From assembly GCF_020215645.1 (NCBI RefSeq), contig NZ_CP084058.1, positions 806,001 to 870,000 of the forward strand: a DNA stretch of 64,000 nucleotides, written 5' to 3'. A program made the position numbers and the translations under genes. The notes below the pieces were generated by a model. That model ran no database searches. It saw nothing but the letters and a program-made list of their open reading frames with translations, and was not told the origin of the DNA. This document shows, piece after piece, positions 1 to 8,124 of the stretch. How positions within the stretch are numbered: the stretch's first letter is position 1; every line of letters begins with the position of its first letter. Origin of the DNA: Nonomuraea gerenzanensis (GTDB lineage Bacteria > Actinomycetota > Actinomycetes > Streptosporangiales > Streptosporangiaceae).

Positions 1-727
1 CCGGCTCGGGGTCCGGCTCCCGTACGGGCTCAGGTTCCCGTACGGGCTCAGGTTCCCGTACGGGCTCAGGCGCTCGTACGGGCTCAGGCCTTTGTACGGG
101 CTCAGAGGCGAGCTCCTCCTCCTGCATTGGCCACTCCGACACCCGGGCTGAGACCGGCGGGGTCTCGGGGGCGGCGGTGGGGCCGACCACCGGCGTGGGC
201 TCCAGGACGGGCGCGGGCGTCTCCGCGGCCAGCGGGGGAGCCGCCTGGGGGCGGTGGAAGGGGACGATGTCCTGCTCGGCCGTACGCTCGTCGGGCTCGG
301 CGCGCTGCGGGCCGCGTACGTGCTTGATCAGCAGCAACCACAGCCACAGCGCCAGGGCGAGCATGACCCACGGCGCCAGCGCCACGCCGATGGCCGTCTC
401 ACGCACGCCGAACGGGAAGCGCACCGCCGTGGCGACGTTTACCGCCGCGGCCGCCACGATCAGCAGCACCAGCACCAGCGCTGCCTGCACGCGCACCAGC
501 ATCCTGGCGGGGCGCAGCAGCAGCACGCCGATCAGCGCGATCAGCAGGAGCGCGTCGAAGGCGGCGGGATAGAGGAAGGCTAGGTCGGGCCTGGCCTCGC
601 CGGTGAGGGCCAGCGCGCGCAGGTCGTCGAAGGAGAGCGCGCAGGCGGCCCCGGTGAGGGCGGCCACCGCGAGCCCGGCCAGGGCGATGCCCAGGCGGCG
701 GAGCGTAGAGGGGGGAGTCACGTCCAT
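1..727 (-). CDS. DUF2637-type membrane protein, C-terminus cut by window edge
   Basis: The minus strand stays open from an ATG at 725-727 to the left edge (about 242 codons). The N-terminal 120 residues carry hydrophobic helices at about residues 10-30, 50-68, 74-95 and 105-125. The segments SFDDLRALAL and AAFDALLLIALIG resemble the DUF2637 (SpdB-like) family of actinomycetes, some members of which belong to conjugative elements. A Pro/Glu/Val-rich cytoplasmic tail follows and ends in tandem EPVR-x-P repeats. The true C-terminus lies outside the window. The family call is by pattern, so a generic membrane protein cannot be excluded. The gene is divergent from the PPOX gene at 785, with 57 bases between them. 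Confidence 0.7.
   Translation of the reverse strand, partial: MDVTPPSTLRRLGIALAGLAVAALTGAACALSFDDLRALALTGEARPDLAFLYPAAFDALLLIALIGVLLLRPARMLVRVQAALVLVLLIVAAAAVNVATAVRFPFGVRETAIGVALAPWVMLALALWLWLLLIKHVRGPQRAEPDERTAEQDIVPFHRPQAAPPLAAETPAPVLEPTPVVGPTAAPETPPVSARVSEWPMQEEELASEPVQRPEPVRAPEPVREPEPVREPEPVREPDPEP
21..110. repeat. Five 18-bp tandem units inside the DUF2637 gene
   Basis: Five units of 18 bp begin at 21, 39, 57, 75 and 93. Each holds the core GTACGGGCTCAG. On the minus strand each unit encodes the hexapeptide E/A/Q-P-E-P-V-R/Q or a close variant. The first two units are identical and the later ones drift, as expected for slippage-driven tail expansion. Confidence 0.9.
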
Positions 728-784
728 GGCGCTTTCGAGCCTACAGAACAATGATGGTGCAGACCGATCAAGGGAGACGCGCAC

Positions 785-1171
785 ATGGCAGTACTGACGG
801 AAGATGTCCGCAAACTCCTGGACGCTCCCAATCACGCCACGGTGACAAGCCTGAACCCCGACGGGGGGCCGCAGTCGTCGGTCGTGTGGGTGCGCACGGA
901 CGGTGACGACATCCTGTTCTCCACCGTGAAGGGGCGCAGGAAGCCGCGCAACTTCGAGCGGGACCCGCGGGTCAGCCTGCTGGTCATCGACCCGGCCGAT
1001 CCGTACCGCTACGTGGAGGTCCGCGGGCGGGTGACGATGACGCCCGACCCCGAGGGGGCGCTCATCGAGGAGCTGTCGCAGAAGTACCAAGGCACGTCCT
1101 GGGAGGACAAACCGGGCGTCGAGCGACTAATCATCCGGATCACTCCGGAGAAGGTCTACTTGCGGGGCTGA
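785..1171 (+). CDS. PPOX-class F420/FMN-dependent oxidoreductase
   Basis: This 128-residue protein has the split-barrel fold typical of pyridoxamine-phosphate-oxidase-like proteins. Visible hallmarks are the N-terminal HATVTSLNPDGGPQSSVVWV strand pair, the KGRRKPRNFERDPRV segment and VEVRGRVTM. Short actinomycete members of this type usually bind F420 or FMN and reduce small substrates; the substrate here is unknown. The ATG at 785 is preceded by an AGGGAGA ribosome site. The gene is monocistronic, between a divergent membrane gene and cysS. The F420 assignment is inference from family size and host. Confidence 0.85.
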   Translation: MAVLTEDVRKLLDAPNHATVTSLNPDGGPQSSVVWVRTDGDDILFSTVKGRRKPRNFERDPRVSLLVIDPADPYRYVEVRGRVTMTPDPEGALIEELSQKYQGTSWEDKPGVERLIIRITPEKVYLRG

Positions 1172-1214
1172 TTTATCGGCGTGATAACCGCGCCGAGGCG
1201 TTAGCCTTGCCTTC

Positions 1215-2606
1215 GTGAGCCTGCACATCTACGACACCAGCACGCGCGCCATCCGTGAATTCGTTCCGGTCGAAGCCGGCCGGGCGTCGATTTATCTGTG
1301 TGGGGCCACCGTGCAGGCTCCGCCCCACATCGGGCACATCCGCTCAGGTGTGAACTTCGACGTGCTCAGGCGCTGGATGACGCGTTCCGGGTACGACGTG
1401 ACGTTCTGCCGCAACGTCACCGACATCGACGACAAGATCATCAGGGTGTCGGCCGAGGAGGGCGTGCCCTGGTTCGTCGTGGCCGAGCGCAACCAGCGGG
1501 CCTTCACCTGGGCCTACGACACGCTGGGCTGCCTGCCGCCGACCGTCGAGCCGCGCGCCACCGGGCACGTGCCCGAGATGATCACGTTGATGGAGCGGCT
1601 GATCGAGCGCGGCCACGCGTACGCGTCGGGCGGTGACGTCTACTTCGACGTGCAGTCGTACGCCGACCGCTACGGCTCGCTGTCCAACCAGAAGCTGGAG
1701 AACATGCGGGCGGCGGCCGACACCGATGACGAGTCGTGCAAGCGCGACCCGCGCGACTTCGCGCTGTGGAAGGGCGAGAAGCCCGGCGAGCCGACCTGGC
1801 CGACGCCGTGGGGCCCCGGGCGGCCCGGCTGGCACCTGGAGTGCTCGGCGATGGCCACCAAGTACCTGGGGCCGACGTTCGACATTCACGGCGGCGGCAT
1901 CGACCTGATCTTCCCGCATCACGAGAACGAGATCGCCCAGTCGCAGGCGGCCGGTGACGGGTTCGCCCGCAACTGGATGCACAACGGCATGCTCAAGATC
2001 GGCGCCGAGAAGATGAGCAAGTCGCTCGGCAACTCGCTGCTGATCCCCGAGATGGTGCAGAAGGTCCGGCCCGTGGAGCTGCGCTACTACCTGGCGGGCC
2101 CGCACTATCGCTCCTCGATCGAGTACTCGGAGGAGGCGCTGCTGGAGGCCGCCGCCGCGTACCAGCGGATCGAGGGCTTCGTGACGCGCGCCGCCGAGGT
2201 CATCCACGACGTCGACGCCGACGCGCCGCTGCCGCAGGCGTTCGCCGACGCGCTCGACGACGACCTGGGCACCCCGCAGGCGCTGGCCGTGGTGCACGAG
2301 GTGGTGCGCGAGGGCAACGTGGCGCTGTCGCGCGGCGACAAGGAGGCCGTGGCGCGGCTGCTGGCCGAGACCCAGAACATGCTCGACGTGCTGGGCCTCG
2401 ACCCGCGCTCGCCGCAGTGGCGCGGCGCCGGCTCCGACCTGACGCCCGTCGTCGACGCGCTCGTGGCGGTGGCCCTGGAGCAGCGCAAGGCCGCCAGGGA
2501 GCGCAAGGACTACGCGGCGGCCGACGCCATCAGGAACCAGCTCGCCGCCGCCGGCATCACCGTGGAGGACACGCCGCACGGGGCGCGCTGGGAGCTGAGC
2601 CGCTAG
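1215..2606 (+). CDS. cysS: Cysteinyl-tRNA synthetase
   Basis: A 463-residue class I aminoacyl-tRNA synthetase that charges tRNA-Cys with cysteine using ATP. The HIGH signature appears as [10 protein letters not shown] near residue 37 and the KMSKS loop as [10 protein letters not shown] near residue 265. Zinc-binding candidates are the Cys in YLCGATV, the Cys in HLECSAM and the His-Glu cluster in FPHHENE. The C-terminal DALR-type helical and anticodon-binding region is complete ([16 protein letters not shown]). The start is GTG at 1215 with little Shine-Dalgarno upstream, so translation may be leaderless. The paralogue MshC (mycothiol ligase) was considered, but length and C-terminus fit CysS. 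rlmB follows after a decayed fragment. Confidence 0.96.
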   Translation: MSLHIYDTSTRAIREFVPVEAGRASIYLCGATVQAPPHIGHIRSGVNFDVLRRWMTRSGYDVTFCRNVTDIDDKIIRVSAEEGVPWFVVAERNQRAFTWAYDTLGCLPPTVEPRATGHVPEMITLMERLIERGHAYASGGDVYFDVQSYADRYGSLSNQKLENMRAAADTDDESCKRDPRDFALWKGEKPGEPTWPTPWGPGRPGWHLECSAMATKYLGPTFDIHGGGIDLIFPHHENEIAQSQAAGDGFARNWMHNGMLKIGAEKMSKSLGNSLLIPEMVQKVRPVELRYYLAGPHYRSSIEYSEEALLEAAAAYQRIEGFVTRAAEVIHDVDADAPLPQAFADALDDDLGTPQALAVVHEVVREGNVALSRGDKEAVARLLAETQNMLDVLGLDPRSPQWRGAGSDLTPVVDALVAVALEQRKAARERKDYAAADAIRNQLAAAGITVEDTPHGARWELSR

Positions 2607-2845
2607 GACGCGATCCGTACGAGGTCGATGATCGCGGGTTGGCCGGCTCGTAGCCTGGTCAGGCCGAGCGAGGCGTGACTGCGTACCGTCCTCTGGGAGA
2701 TGCCGAGGACGGCGGTGATCTCCGCGTCGCGTCGGGGAGCCGCTCGTGGAAGCGGAGGACGAGAACGGCGCGAGGCTTGTGCGGCAGCCCCGCGAGGCTT
2801 GCCGCAGCTCTGGAGTCGTCATCCACTCGTCGTCGCCTTTCCGCC
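2603..2845 (-). pseudogene. Decayed ECF sigma factor, region 4 remnant
   Basis: Reading the minus strand in two frames recovers a sigma-70 region 4: LAGLPHKPRAVLVLRFHERL followed, after a one-base frame change near 2710, by EITAVLGISQRTVRSHASLG and LTRLRAG, ending at a TAG (2603-2605) that overlaps the cysS stop. This is the pattern of SigE-like ECF sigma factors of actinomycetes. Region 2 and any start are absent, and an in-frame stop lies upstream. The fragment is therefore a 3'-end relic wedged between cysS and rlmB. Confidence 0.7.
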
Positions 2846-2923
2846 GTTCGTCACCACAGAGACGGGCTTGTGCTGAATCGTGGGTGGCTCGGGCTCACCG
2901 CTGCCCCGAGTACCCTTGGTCAC

Positions 2924-3886
2924 ATGGCAGCAGGCGGTAGGGCATCGGGCAGGCCCGCGAAGAAAAAGGGCCCGTCCAAAGGCACCGGAGGTCAGAAGCG
3001 CCGGTCGCTCGAGGGCCGGGGCGCGACCCCGCCCGCCGAGATGCGCCACTGGTACAAGGACAAGGCACGCGCCGAGCGCATCGCCCGCGAGGAGCAGGGC
3101 GGCACCCGCCGCGCCGCCCCCACCAGGCAGCGCCGCTCCGAAGACGCCCCCGAGCACATCGGCGGCCGCAACCCGGTGCTGGAGGCCCTGCAGGCCGGCG
3201 TGCCCGCCGGCGCCCTCTACGTCGCCCAGCGCATCGACAACGACGATCGCGTACGCGACGCCATCAAGATCGCAGCCGAGCGCGGCATCGCCCTCCTGGA
3301 GGTCAGCCGCGACAAGCTCGACCGCTTGACCGAGGGCGCCGTCCACCAGGGCATCGCACTCCAGATCCCGCCGTACGACTACGCGCACCCGTCGGAGCTG
3401 GTGGAGCTCGCCCAGGACGCCGCCGAGGTGCCCCTCATCGTCGCCCTCGACTCCGTCACCGACCCGCGCAACCTCGGCGCCATCGCCCGCTCCGCCACCG
3501 CCTTCGGCGCCCACGGCCTGCTCGTCCCGTCCCGCCGCTCGGCCGGCGTCACGGGCGGCGCCTGGAAGACCTCGGCGGGCACCCTGGCCACCCTCCGCGT
3601 CGCCCGCGCCGCCAACCTGACGGCGGCCCTGCGCGAATACCGCGACGCCGGCCTCTTCGTCCTCGGCCTCGACGGCGCCGGCCAGACCGACCTCGGCGAC
3701 GTCGAGCTGCTCACCGAGCCGCTCGTGGTCGTCATCGGCTCGGAGGGCAAGGGGCTCTCGCGGCTGGTTCGGGAGCAGTGTGACGTGGTGGCGCGGATCC
3801 CGATGCAGGCGGCGGCCGAGTCGCTGAACGCGGGGGTGGCGGCTGGGGTGGCGCTGTATGAAGTCGCTCGTCACAGGCGTCTCTAG
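2924..3886 (+). CDS. rlmB: 23S rRNA 2'-O-methyltransferase RlmB (SpoU family)
   Basis: A 320-residue SPOUT-class methyltransferase that should methylate the ribose of the guanosine equivalent to G2251 of 23S rRNA. A basic, Lys/Arg-rich N-terminal extension (residues 1-75) precedes the substrate-binding domain, which starts at GGRNPVLEAL. The SpoU motifs follow: VALDSVTDPRNLGAIARSA (motif 1), VVIGSEGKGLSRLV (motif 2) and AAAESLNAGVAAGVALYEV (motif 3, the S-adenosylmethionine knot). I chose the ATG at 2924 because the longer open frame upstream runs through sigma-factor debris. The cysS-rlmB order is common in actinobacteria. Confidence 0.95.
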   Translation: MAAGGRASGRPAKKKGPSKGTGGQKRRSLEGRGATPPAEMRHWYKDKARAERIAREEQGGTRRAAPTRQRRSEDAPEHIGGRNPVLEALQAGVPAGALYVAQRIDNDDRVRDAIKIAAERGIALLEVSRDKLDRLTEGAVHQGIALQIPPYDYAHPSELVELAQDAAEVPLIVALDSVTDPRNLGAIARSATAFGAHGLLVPSRRSAGVTGGAWKTSAGTLATLRVARAANLTAALREYRDAGLFVLGLDGAGQTDLGDVELLTEPLVVVIGSEGKGLSRLVREQCDVVARIPMQAAAESLNAGVAAGVALYEVARHRRL

Positions 3887-3906
3887 CGTCTACACTGGTA
3901 GGCCGT

Positions 3907-3979
3907 GCCGACGTAGCTCAATCGGCAGAGCATCTGTCTTGTAAACAGAAGGTCAGGGGTTCGATTCCCCTCGTCGGCT
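3907..3979 (+). tRNA. tRNA-Thr, anticodon TGT
   Basis: A full cloverleaf is visible. The 7-bp acceptor pairs GCCGACG (3907-3913) with CGTCGGC (3972-3978). The anticodon stem TCTGT/ACAGA closes the loop CTTGTAA, giving anticodon TGT, which reads ACA threonine codons. The T arm AGGGG-TTCGATT-CCCCT follows. The discriminator base is T3979 and CCA is not encoded. Confidence 0.96.
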
Positions 3980-3988
3980 CTGCAGCAG

Positions 3989-4025
3989 GAAGCCCCTGAA
4001 CAGGCGGTATGCCGTCAGGGGCTTC
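3989..4025 (+). terminator. Hairpin terminator after tRNA-Thr
   Basis: An 11-bp stem, GAAGCCCCTGA with TCAGGGGCTTC, lies 10 bases after the tRNA. No T-run follows, as is usual in high-GC actinobacteria. Confidence 0.75.
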
Positions 4026-4087
4026 GGCGTTCACCCGCATGGTCTTCGCAAGGGAAGCGCTTCGCGCGAGGAAGCTCAGGCTGTGAC

Positions 4088-4110
4088 TTTGGGGGGCGCG
4101 GCCCCCCAAA
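4088..4110. terminator. GC-rich perfect hairpin
   Basis: TTTGGGGGGC-GCG-GCCCCCCAAA is a perfect 10-bp stem with a 3-base loop. It lies 50 bases downstream of the minus-strand reading frame at 4162, so it could end that unit as well as back up the tRNA terminator. Confidence 0.6.
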
Positions 4111-4161
4111 CCCCCAGCTCAACCCCGCTTGCGCCGTTTCGTCGGCCGAAGAGGGGTCCGC

Positions 4162-4648
4162 TCAACAGCCCACTCGATCGGCCAGCCCCCGCAGCTCAGC
4201 CGAGGCAGGATCCTGCATCGAGAGCAGGTCGGACATGACTTGCCGCACAACCGGGTGGTCACGGATCAGCTCCGGAGTGATGCTCTCGGCCTCCAGCAGC
4301 CGGGCTCTCCAGCAGCCGGGCACCGCCTCGGCCACTTGACGACGTTGTGCATGCGCCCACGCGAGATCCACCGCCGGGTCGTGAATGACGGCCGGACATG
4401 CCGTCATGAGCCTTGGCTGAGTGAGGGTCCACGGGGCGTTCGGGGCACTCCAGACTGATGAACAGGTAGAGCGAGCCGGCGTCCTGGATCAGGAGATCGG
4501 TGGGGTTCTGCACTTCCGCAGGGGCGTGCGGGGTGAGCAGTGAACGCTCTTCGACGGGCGCCCAGCGGAGCCCGGCTCCGAGGGTGGTGGTGAGAGCCAC
4601 TCCGATCACCGGAACTCGGAGTCGCGTGAGGGGCCGTCCAGACTCCAT
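4162..4648 (-). pseudogene. Unrecognised minus-strand gene, apparently frameshifted
   Basis: Two minus-strand segments look coding but lie in different frames. The upstream one (from about 4648) reads GVALTTTLGAGLRWAPVEER and continues to DLLIQDAGSLYLFISLECPE. The downstream one (ATG at 4405-4407, ending 4162) gives 81 residues including DPAVDLAWAHAQRRQVAEAV and a soluble helical tail. The switch falls near 4410-4460. I recognise no family. The short downstream frame could be an independent small protein, and the hairpin at 4088 sits where its terminator would be. Confidence 0.35.
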
Positions 4649-4928
4649 GTGGCCCTGGTGAACCGGGGAACATGGTGGGAATGGCGGTGCGCGATCTCGT
4701 CGGGTCCTGCGGTGGCGGGTGATGGCGGCGCGGGCACGTACGGTTCCTGGCTCACCCTTTCGGCTGGGCGGAGTTATGTCACGGAATGTGGTGGCCTGTG
4801 AGGGGTTGATCGGTCATATGACTACTCCATGGGCGATATGGGAGCATCTACCTTACGGAAAGTAGTTAAGTGTAGGGAAACGGAAATAAAAGGGGTGACC
4901 ATATCGGCCGACCGAGGAGATGCCTTCC
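4649..4928. other. Gene-free stretch, AT-richer near its right end
   Basis: No coding sequence is supported. Bases 4815-4905 are clearly richer in A and T than the surroundings and probably hold the promoter of the lectin-like gene at 4929. I could not pick a clear -35/-10 pair. Confidence 0.4.
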
Positions 4929-5468
4929 ATGGCTCCGCCCAACCCCGTCCACGGCTCCCCGCCCACCGATCAGGAGATCCTGCTCGTCCACCAGGTCACC
5001 GGCACGTTCCTGCAGTCGGAGAACCAGACCGACGACACCCTCAACGACGAGGTACAGAACGAGAACCACTGGCCGCTGCCCACCAACAAGTCCCTGGTGT
5101 GGCAGCTGCACAAGGTCGACCTGGGCGAGGGGCGTACGACGTACCTGATCGAGAACCGCGCGAAGGGGCACTACTTGACCTTCCGGCCCGGTAACACGCC
5201 CGCCGAGATTCCCACGCTCTCGCCCGTTCTGCGGCAGCGCGGTGGCGACACGGGCGGAGCCGACCAGCGGTGGGACTTCCATCCGATCCCCGGCACCGAT
5301 GCCGCCTACTGGGCGATCATGCCGCACGACTACGACACCTACGCCCTGAGCGTCTACAACAACCACCTGGCCGACGACCAGTGGATCGTCCCCACCCCGA
5401 CGTGGAACGGGCCGCCGGCGCTGGCGCATGCCTGGGGGGTCGTCCTGCGTTACCGCTCCGGCTCCTAG
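4929..5468 (+). CDS. Beta-trefoil (ricin-like) cytoplasmic protein
   Basis: A 179-residue protein without a signal peptide. It shows repeated beta-rich units with a hydrophobic core pattern (EILLVHQVTGTFLQS, TTYLIENRAKGHYLTF, DQRWDFHPIPGTDAAYWAIM, YALSVYNNHLADDQWIV) and a QxW-like triad in ADQRW, which suggests a ricin-type lectin fold. Ligand and role are unknown. The ATG at 4929 is preferred over the in-frame ATG at 4920 because GAGGAG at 4914-4919 lies nine bases from the former but abuts the latter. The assignment rests on fold-like repetition, not on a firm family match. Confidence 0.7.
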   Translation: MAPPNPVHGSPPTDQEILLVHQVTGTFLQSENQTDDTLNDEVQNENHWPLPTNKSLVWQLHKVDLGEGRTTYLIENRAKGHYLTFRPGNTPAEIPTLSPVLRQRGGDTGGADQRWDFHPIPGTDAAYWAIMPHDYDTYALSVYNNHLADDQWIVPTPTWNGPPALAHAWGVVLRYRSGS

Positions 5469-5769
5469 GCGCGGGCGGCGAGATGATCTGATCAGGTCTT
5501 GCTGCAGGATGAGGGCCTGTTGTCCGGTGTGCGCAGGGGTCGAGTCTGCCATGCCGGGGTGGGTGAGGGGCGGGCCTGCCGCGGTGTCCGGGGCGAGCTC
5601 GCCGCGGTGTTCGGTGTCCGGTGTCCGGCGGGCGCGAGGGGCGAGGGCGGGCGCGAGGGGCGAGGCTGCCGCGTCCGTCCTCGGCGCCGGTCCTGCTCGC
5701 GCTGATCGCGTGGAGAAGATCGGCGAAGCCGCAAGGGGCAGTGTCACCGGTTCGCGCTAGGGTGACGCC
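5469..5769. other. Gene-free stretch with short direct repeats
   Basis: No supported gene. The segment holds repeated GGTGTCCGG words (about 5580-5625) and a doubled GGGCGCGAGGGGCGAGG (about 5630-5665). A GTG at 5770 opens the next, frameshifted gene. Confidence 0.5.
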
Positions 5770-6233
5770 GTGATCGATGAGCCGCCTGGGTTACGGTTCC
5801 TGGTCGTCTTCTCGGCCGCGGCGGGTGTGCTGCTGATCTGGGCGTACTCGATCGCTCGCTCCTGCCCTGGTACGTCGCCGGTGTCGTCTCGCTGGCGCTC
5901 ATCACCGAGGCCCCGTCCTGGGTACGCTTCACGATCTCCGAGCCGAGCATGGCGGCCTACGTCGAAGCCGTGGACGAGAACCCCGGCCGCGAAGAACCGT
6001 GCCAGTGGGTCGGGCTGTACTACGTGTGCGACGGACAGCGGCACCAGGACGCCGACACGGGAGCAGACCTCCCCGGCAGTGTGGAGTTCGCCGTTCGGGA
6101 CCTGTTCATGCGGGACGACAAGGGCTTCCTCTGGCTGGCCTCCGGCGAGCCCAGCGAGAGCATCGACGGCGGCAACCGTTACAGCCATCTGAAGGGCCAC
6201 TGGTACGGCTACCGCTGGGAGCCGGACTGGTAG
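5770..6233 (+). pseudogene. Small membrane protein gene with an apparent frameshift
   Basis: The frame from GTG 5770 encodes a membrane segment (FLVVFSAAAGVLLIWAYSI) and then turns into low-quality sequence. From about 5858 another frame carries a plausible continuation: LLPWYVAGVVSLALITEAPS, then a soluble part with PCQWVGLYYVCDGQRHQD and GHWYGYRWEPDW, ending at 6233. Joined, they give about 154 residues with two membrane helices and an extracytoplasmic domain with two cysteines. Either a one-base deletion has broken the gene or the read has an error. The downstream frame alone could start at ATG 5949 (94 residues). Confidence 0.55.
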
Positions 6234-6243
6234 GCGGCGGCCG

Positions 6244-7362
6244 TCACCCGGGGAACCGCTCCGGGCGGAAGTCCGCGAGCAGCTCGTCCCTCTTCCCGCT
6301 GAGGATCTCCGCGGCGAGCAGCCGGCCGATCACCGGCCCGAGCGTGATGCCGCTGTGGGTGACGGCCTCGTAGTAGCCCGGCACGGACGGCACCGCGCCC
6401 ACCGAGGGGAACCCGTCGGCCGGGATGGGCCGCTCGGCCACCCGGGTCTCGACGATGCGGGAGTCGGCGAGTTCGGGGATGACGTGGCTCGCCGATGAGT
6501 GCAGCAGCCGCCCGAGCTCGGCCGGGTCCGCGCCGGTGTCGATGAGTGCGTCGATCTCGCGGCTGTGGAGGACCATCGAGGCGTCTCCGTCCGGACGGAT
6601 CTCGATGTGCGGCGCGTGCATGAGGCGGTGGACCGGGACCTGAGCACAGCTGATGCGGGCGACGACGCCGGGCTCGCGGCGCATCGGCAGGTGGCGGGCG
6701 ACGAGCTGGGCGAGGTGGGCGGCGCTGGGGCCTGCGGCGTTCACGACGACGTCGGCGTCGAGGCGGCTGCCATCGGACAGGGTGACCGACCGGACGTGTC
6801 CGTCGGAGTCGGTGGCGATGGCGTGGACGGCGGTGCCGAAGCGGTGCTCGGCGCCGGCTGCGACGGCCTGGTCGACGAGTCGGCCGACGAGGTGGCGTCC
6901 GTGCACCCAGGCTTCGTCGGGGTAGAGCACGACCGCGGCCTCGTCCGGGATCGTGAGAGCAGGCTCGAGGTGGCGGGCCTCCGCTCCCGTGCGGACCTCG
7001 ACCCGGTAGCCCCAGTCGGCCAGCAGTCCGGCTCTTTCCAGGAGCTGCTCCTCCGCTGCGGGGTCGTCCGTCCAGCGCAGGTGGCCGGTGGGGTGCCACC
7101 ACAGGTCCGGGCCGATGGTTTTGGCCAGTTCGCAGTGCTCCGCCAGGCCTGCGACGTTCAGGTTGAAATAGGACCTGCGTACGGTCTTGTTGCTGGCGTT
7201 GACCCAGGAGAAGGACCAGTCGGTGACGCCTTCGCCCGGACGGGCCGCGTCGATGAGGATGACGTGGGCGCCGTGCCGGGACAGGCTCCAGCCCACGGCG
7301 GCGCCGACGATGCCCACTCCGATGACGGCGACACGCGTCACGAGCGCCCCTTCCCGGCTCAC
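6244..7362 (-). CDS. FAD-dependent oxidoreductase, D-amino-acid oxidase (DAO) family
   Basis: A 372-residue flavoprotein. The N-terminal Rossmann motif VAVIGVGIVGAAVGWSLSRH binds the FAD ADP moiety, with the acidic end of strand 2 at LIDAARPG. The DAO-family middle includes LDADVVVNAAGPSA, and the C-terminal FAD-contact segment is GYYEAVTHSGITLGPVIG. Members oxidise amine groups of amino acids or N-methyl amino acids; the substrate cannot be read from sequence. Translation probably starts at GTG 7362, in a GTGA overlap with the stop of a small upstream frame, implying coupled translation. Confidence 0.88.
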   Translation of the reverse strand: MSREGALVTRVAVIGVGIVGAAVGWSLSRHGAHVILIDAARPGEGVTDWSFSWVNASNKTVRRSYFNLNVAGLAEHCELAKTIGPDLWWHPTGHLRWTDDPAAEEQLLERAGLLADWGYRVEVRTGAEARHLEPALTIPDEAAVVLYPDEAWVHGRHLVGRLVDQAVAAGAEHRFGTAVHAIATDSDGHVRSVTLSDGSRLDADVVVNAAGPSAAHLAQLVARHLPMRREPGVVARISCAQVPVHRLMHAPHIEIRPDGDASMVLHSREIDALIDTGADPAELGRLLHSSASHVIPELADSRIVETRVAERPIPADGFPSVGAVPSVPGYYEAVTHSGITLGPVIGRLLAAEILSGKRDELLADFRPERFPG

Positions 7363-7562
7363 GGGCTAACTCCTGTCTTCAGTATGGTGTCAGGCGGCTG
7401 GAAGCGTGGCGAGGGCCGATGCGATGGCGGGAGCAGGATTCCGGCGTCTGCGCCGAAGATGAGCCGCTCCGCGCACGTCTCGACCTCTTCGGTCCAGGTT
7501 GTGCCGTGGGGGATCGGCGAAATCTGCACCGTTCCCGCACGCCGGCTCGGCGGAATCAGCAC
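7359..7562 (-). CDS. Small hypothetical protein coupled to the oxidoreductase
   Basis: A 67-codon frame from GTG 7562 whose TGA overlaps the GTG start of the oxidoreductase (GTGA). It contains VQISPIPHGTTWTEEVETC and ERLIFGADAGILLPPSHR, without membrane segments or a family I recognise. The coupling argues for a real gene, but the upstream sequence lacks a clear ribosome site and the frame may be the tail of a decayed gene. Confidence 0.35.
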   Translation of the reverse strand: MLIPPSRRAGTVQISPIPHGTTWTEEVETCAERLIFGADAGILLPPSHRPSPRFQPPDTILKTGVSP

Positions 7563-7584
7563 CGGAGAAAGTTAGGGTCGCGCA

Positions 7585-8028
7585 GTGGATCCAGCGAATG
7601 GCGCTTCCGGGCGCGGTGCTGTGGTGAGCGTCGGTGGCGGGGCGTGGGTGACGGTCGCCGCTCTGTTCGCGGTCGGGACGTTGTACGCGGCGAGTGTGCC
7701 GGGGTGGCATTTCACCTGGCTGGTGGCCATCTTCATCGGCTGGTCGTTGTACGGGCTCGGCTGGCTGGTCGAGCTCGGGGCCGGTCTGGTCCGGCGCGAG
7801 AGGCGGGATGCGTTACGGCGCGAATGGTCGTTCTGGGCTGTGCCGCCGCTGGTGGTGGTGCTGGTCGGTGCGTTGGTTCATGTGGGTGCGCCGGTCAGGA
7901 CGCGGTTCGAGCTGTCGCGCGGCAGCCTCGATCACTTCGCGCGGGCCGTGTCGGAGGGGAGGGCGTCCGGCGAGCGGCAGTGGATCGGACATTATCCCGT
8001 CGAATATTGGGAGGTCAGCGACTGGTGA
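7585..8028 (+). CDS. Small integral membrane protein, unknown function
   Basis: A 147-residue protein with three predicted helices, near residues 20-38 (VTVAALFAVGTLYAA), 43-66 (FTWLVAIFIGWSLYGLGWLV) and 86-104 (VPPLVVVLVGALVHVG). A soluble C-terminal 40 residues ends in WIGHYPVEYWEVSDW. The start is GTG 7585, with another GTG at 7624. No family recognised. It stands alone between a divergent oxidoreductase unit and a monooxygenase gene. Confidence 0.65.
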   Translation: MDPANGASGRGAVVSVGGGAWVTVAALFAVGTLYAASVPGWHFTWLVAIFIGWSLYGLGWLVELGAGLVRRERRDALRREWSFWAVPPLVVVLVGALVHVGAPVRTRFELSRGSLDHFARAVSEGRASGERQWIGHYPVEYWEVSDW

Positions 8029-8124
8029 ACGAATGTCCGCGGGTGTGAGCACGGTGTGGAGGTATCGGGCGGGTACCGTGCAAACGCTCGTACCGGAGGC
8101 AATCGGTCTCTACCGTCGCACGGT

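Noticed and set aside
21..110. CRISPR-like array at the left edge
   Set aside because: The 18-bp units are contiguous, have no spacers and keep a reading frame, so they are coding repeats.
1215..2606. Mycothiol ligase MshC instead of CysS
   Set aside because: MshC is shorter at the C-terminus; this protein has the complete anticodon-binding region and the cysS-rlmB context.
1344..2822. 492-codon minus-strand open frame opposite cysS
   Set aside because: Low-complexity Arg/Gly/His-rich translation antisense to a certain synthetase gene; only its first part touches the sigma-factor relic, in another frame.
3918..4109. Minus-strand 63-residue open frame containing a GIEPLTF-like string
   Set aside because: It is the reverse complement of the tRNA-Thr gene, a well-known source of false protein predictions.
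5492..5747. Minus-strand open frames in the 5,469-5,769 gap
   Set aside because: Low-complexity Pro/Arg-rich translations over short DNA repeats, with no ribosome site and no conserved pattern.
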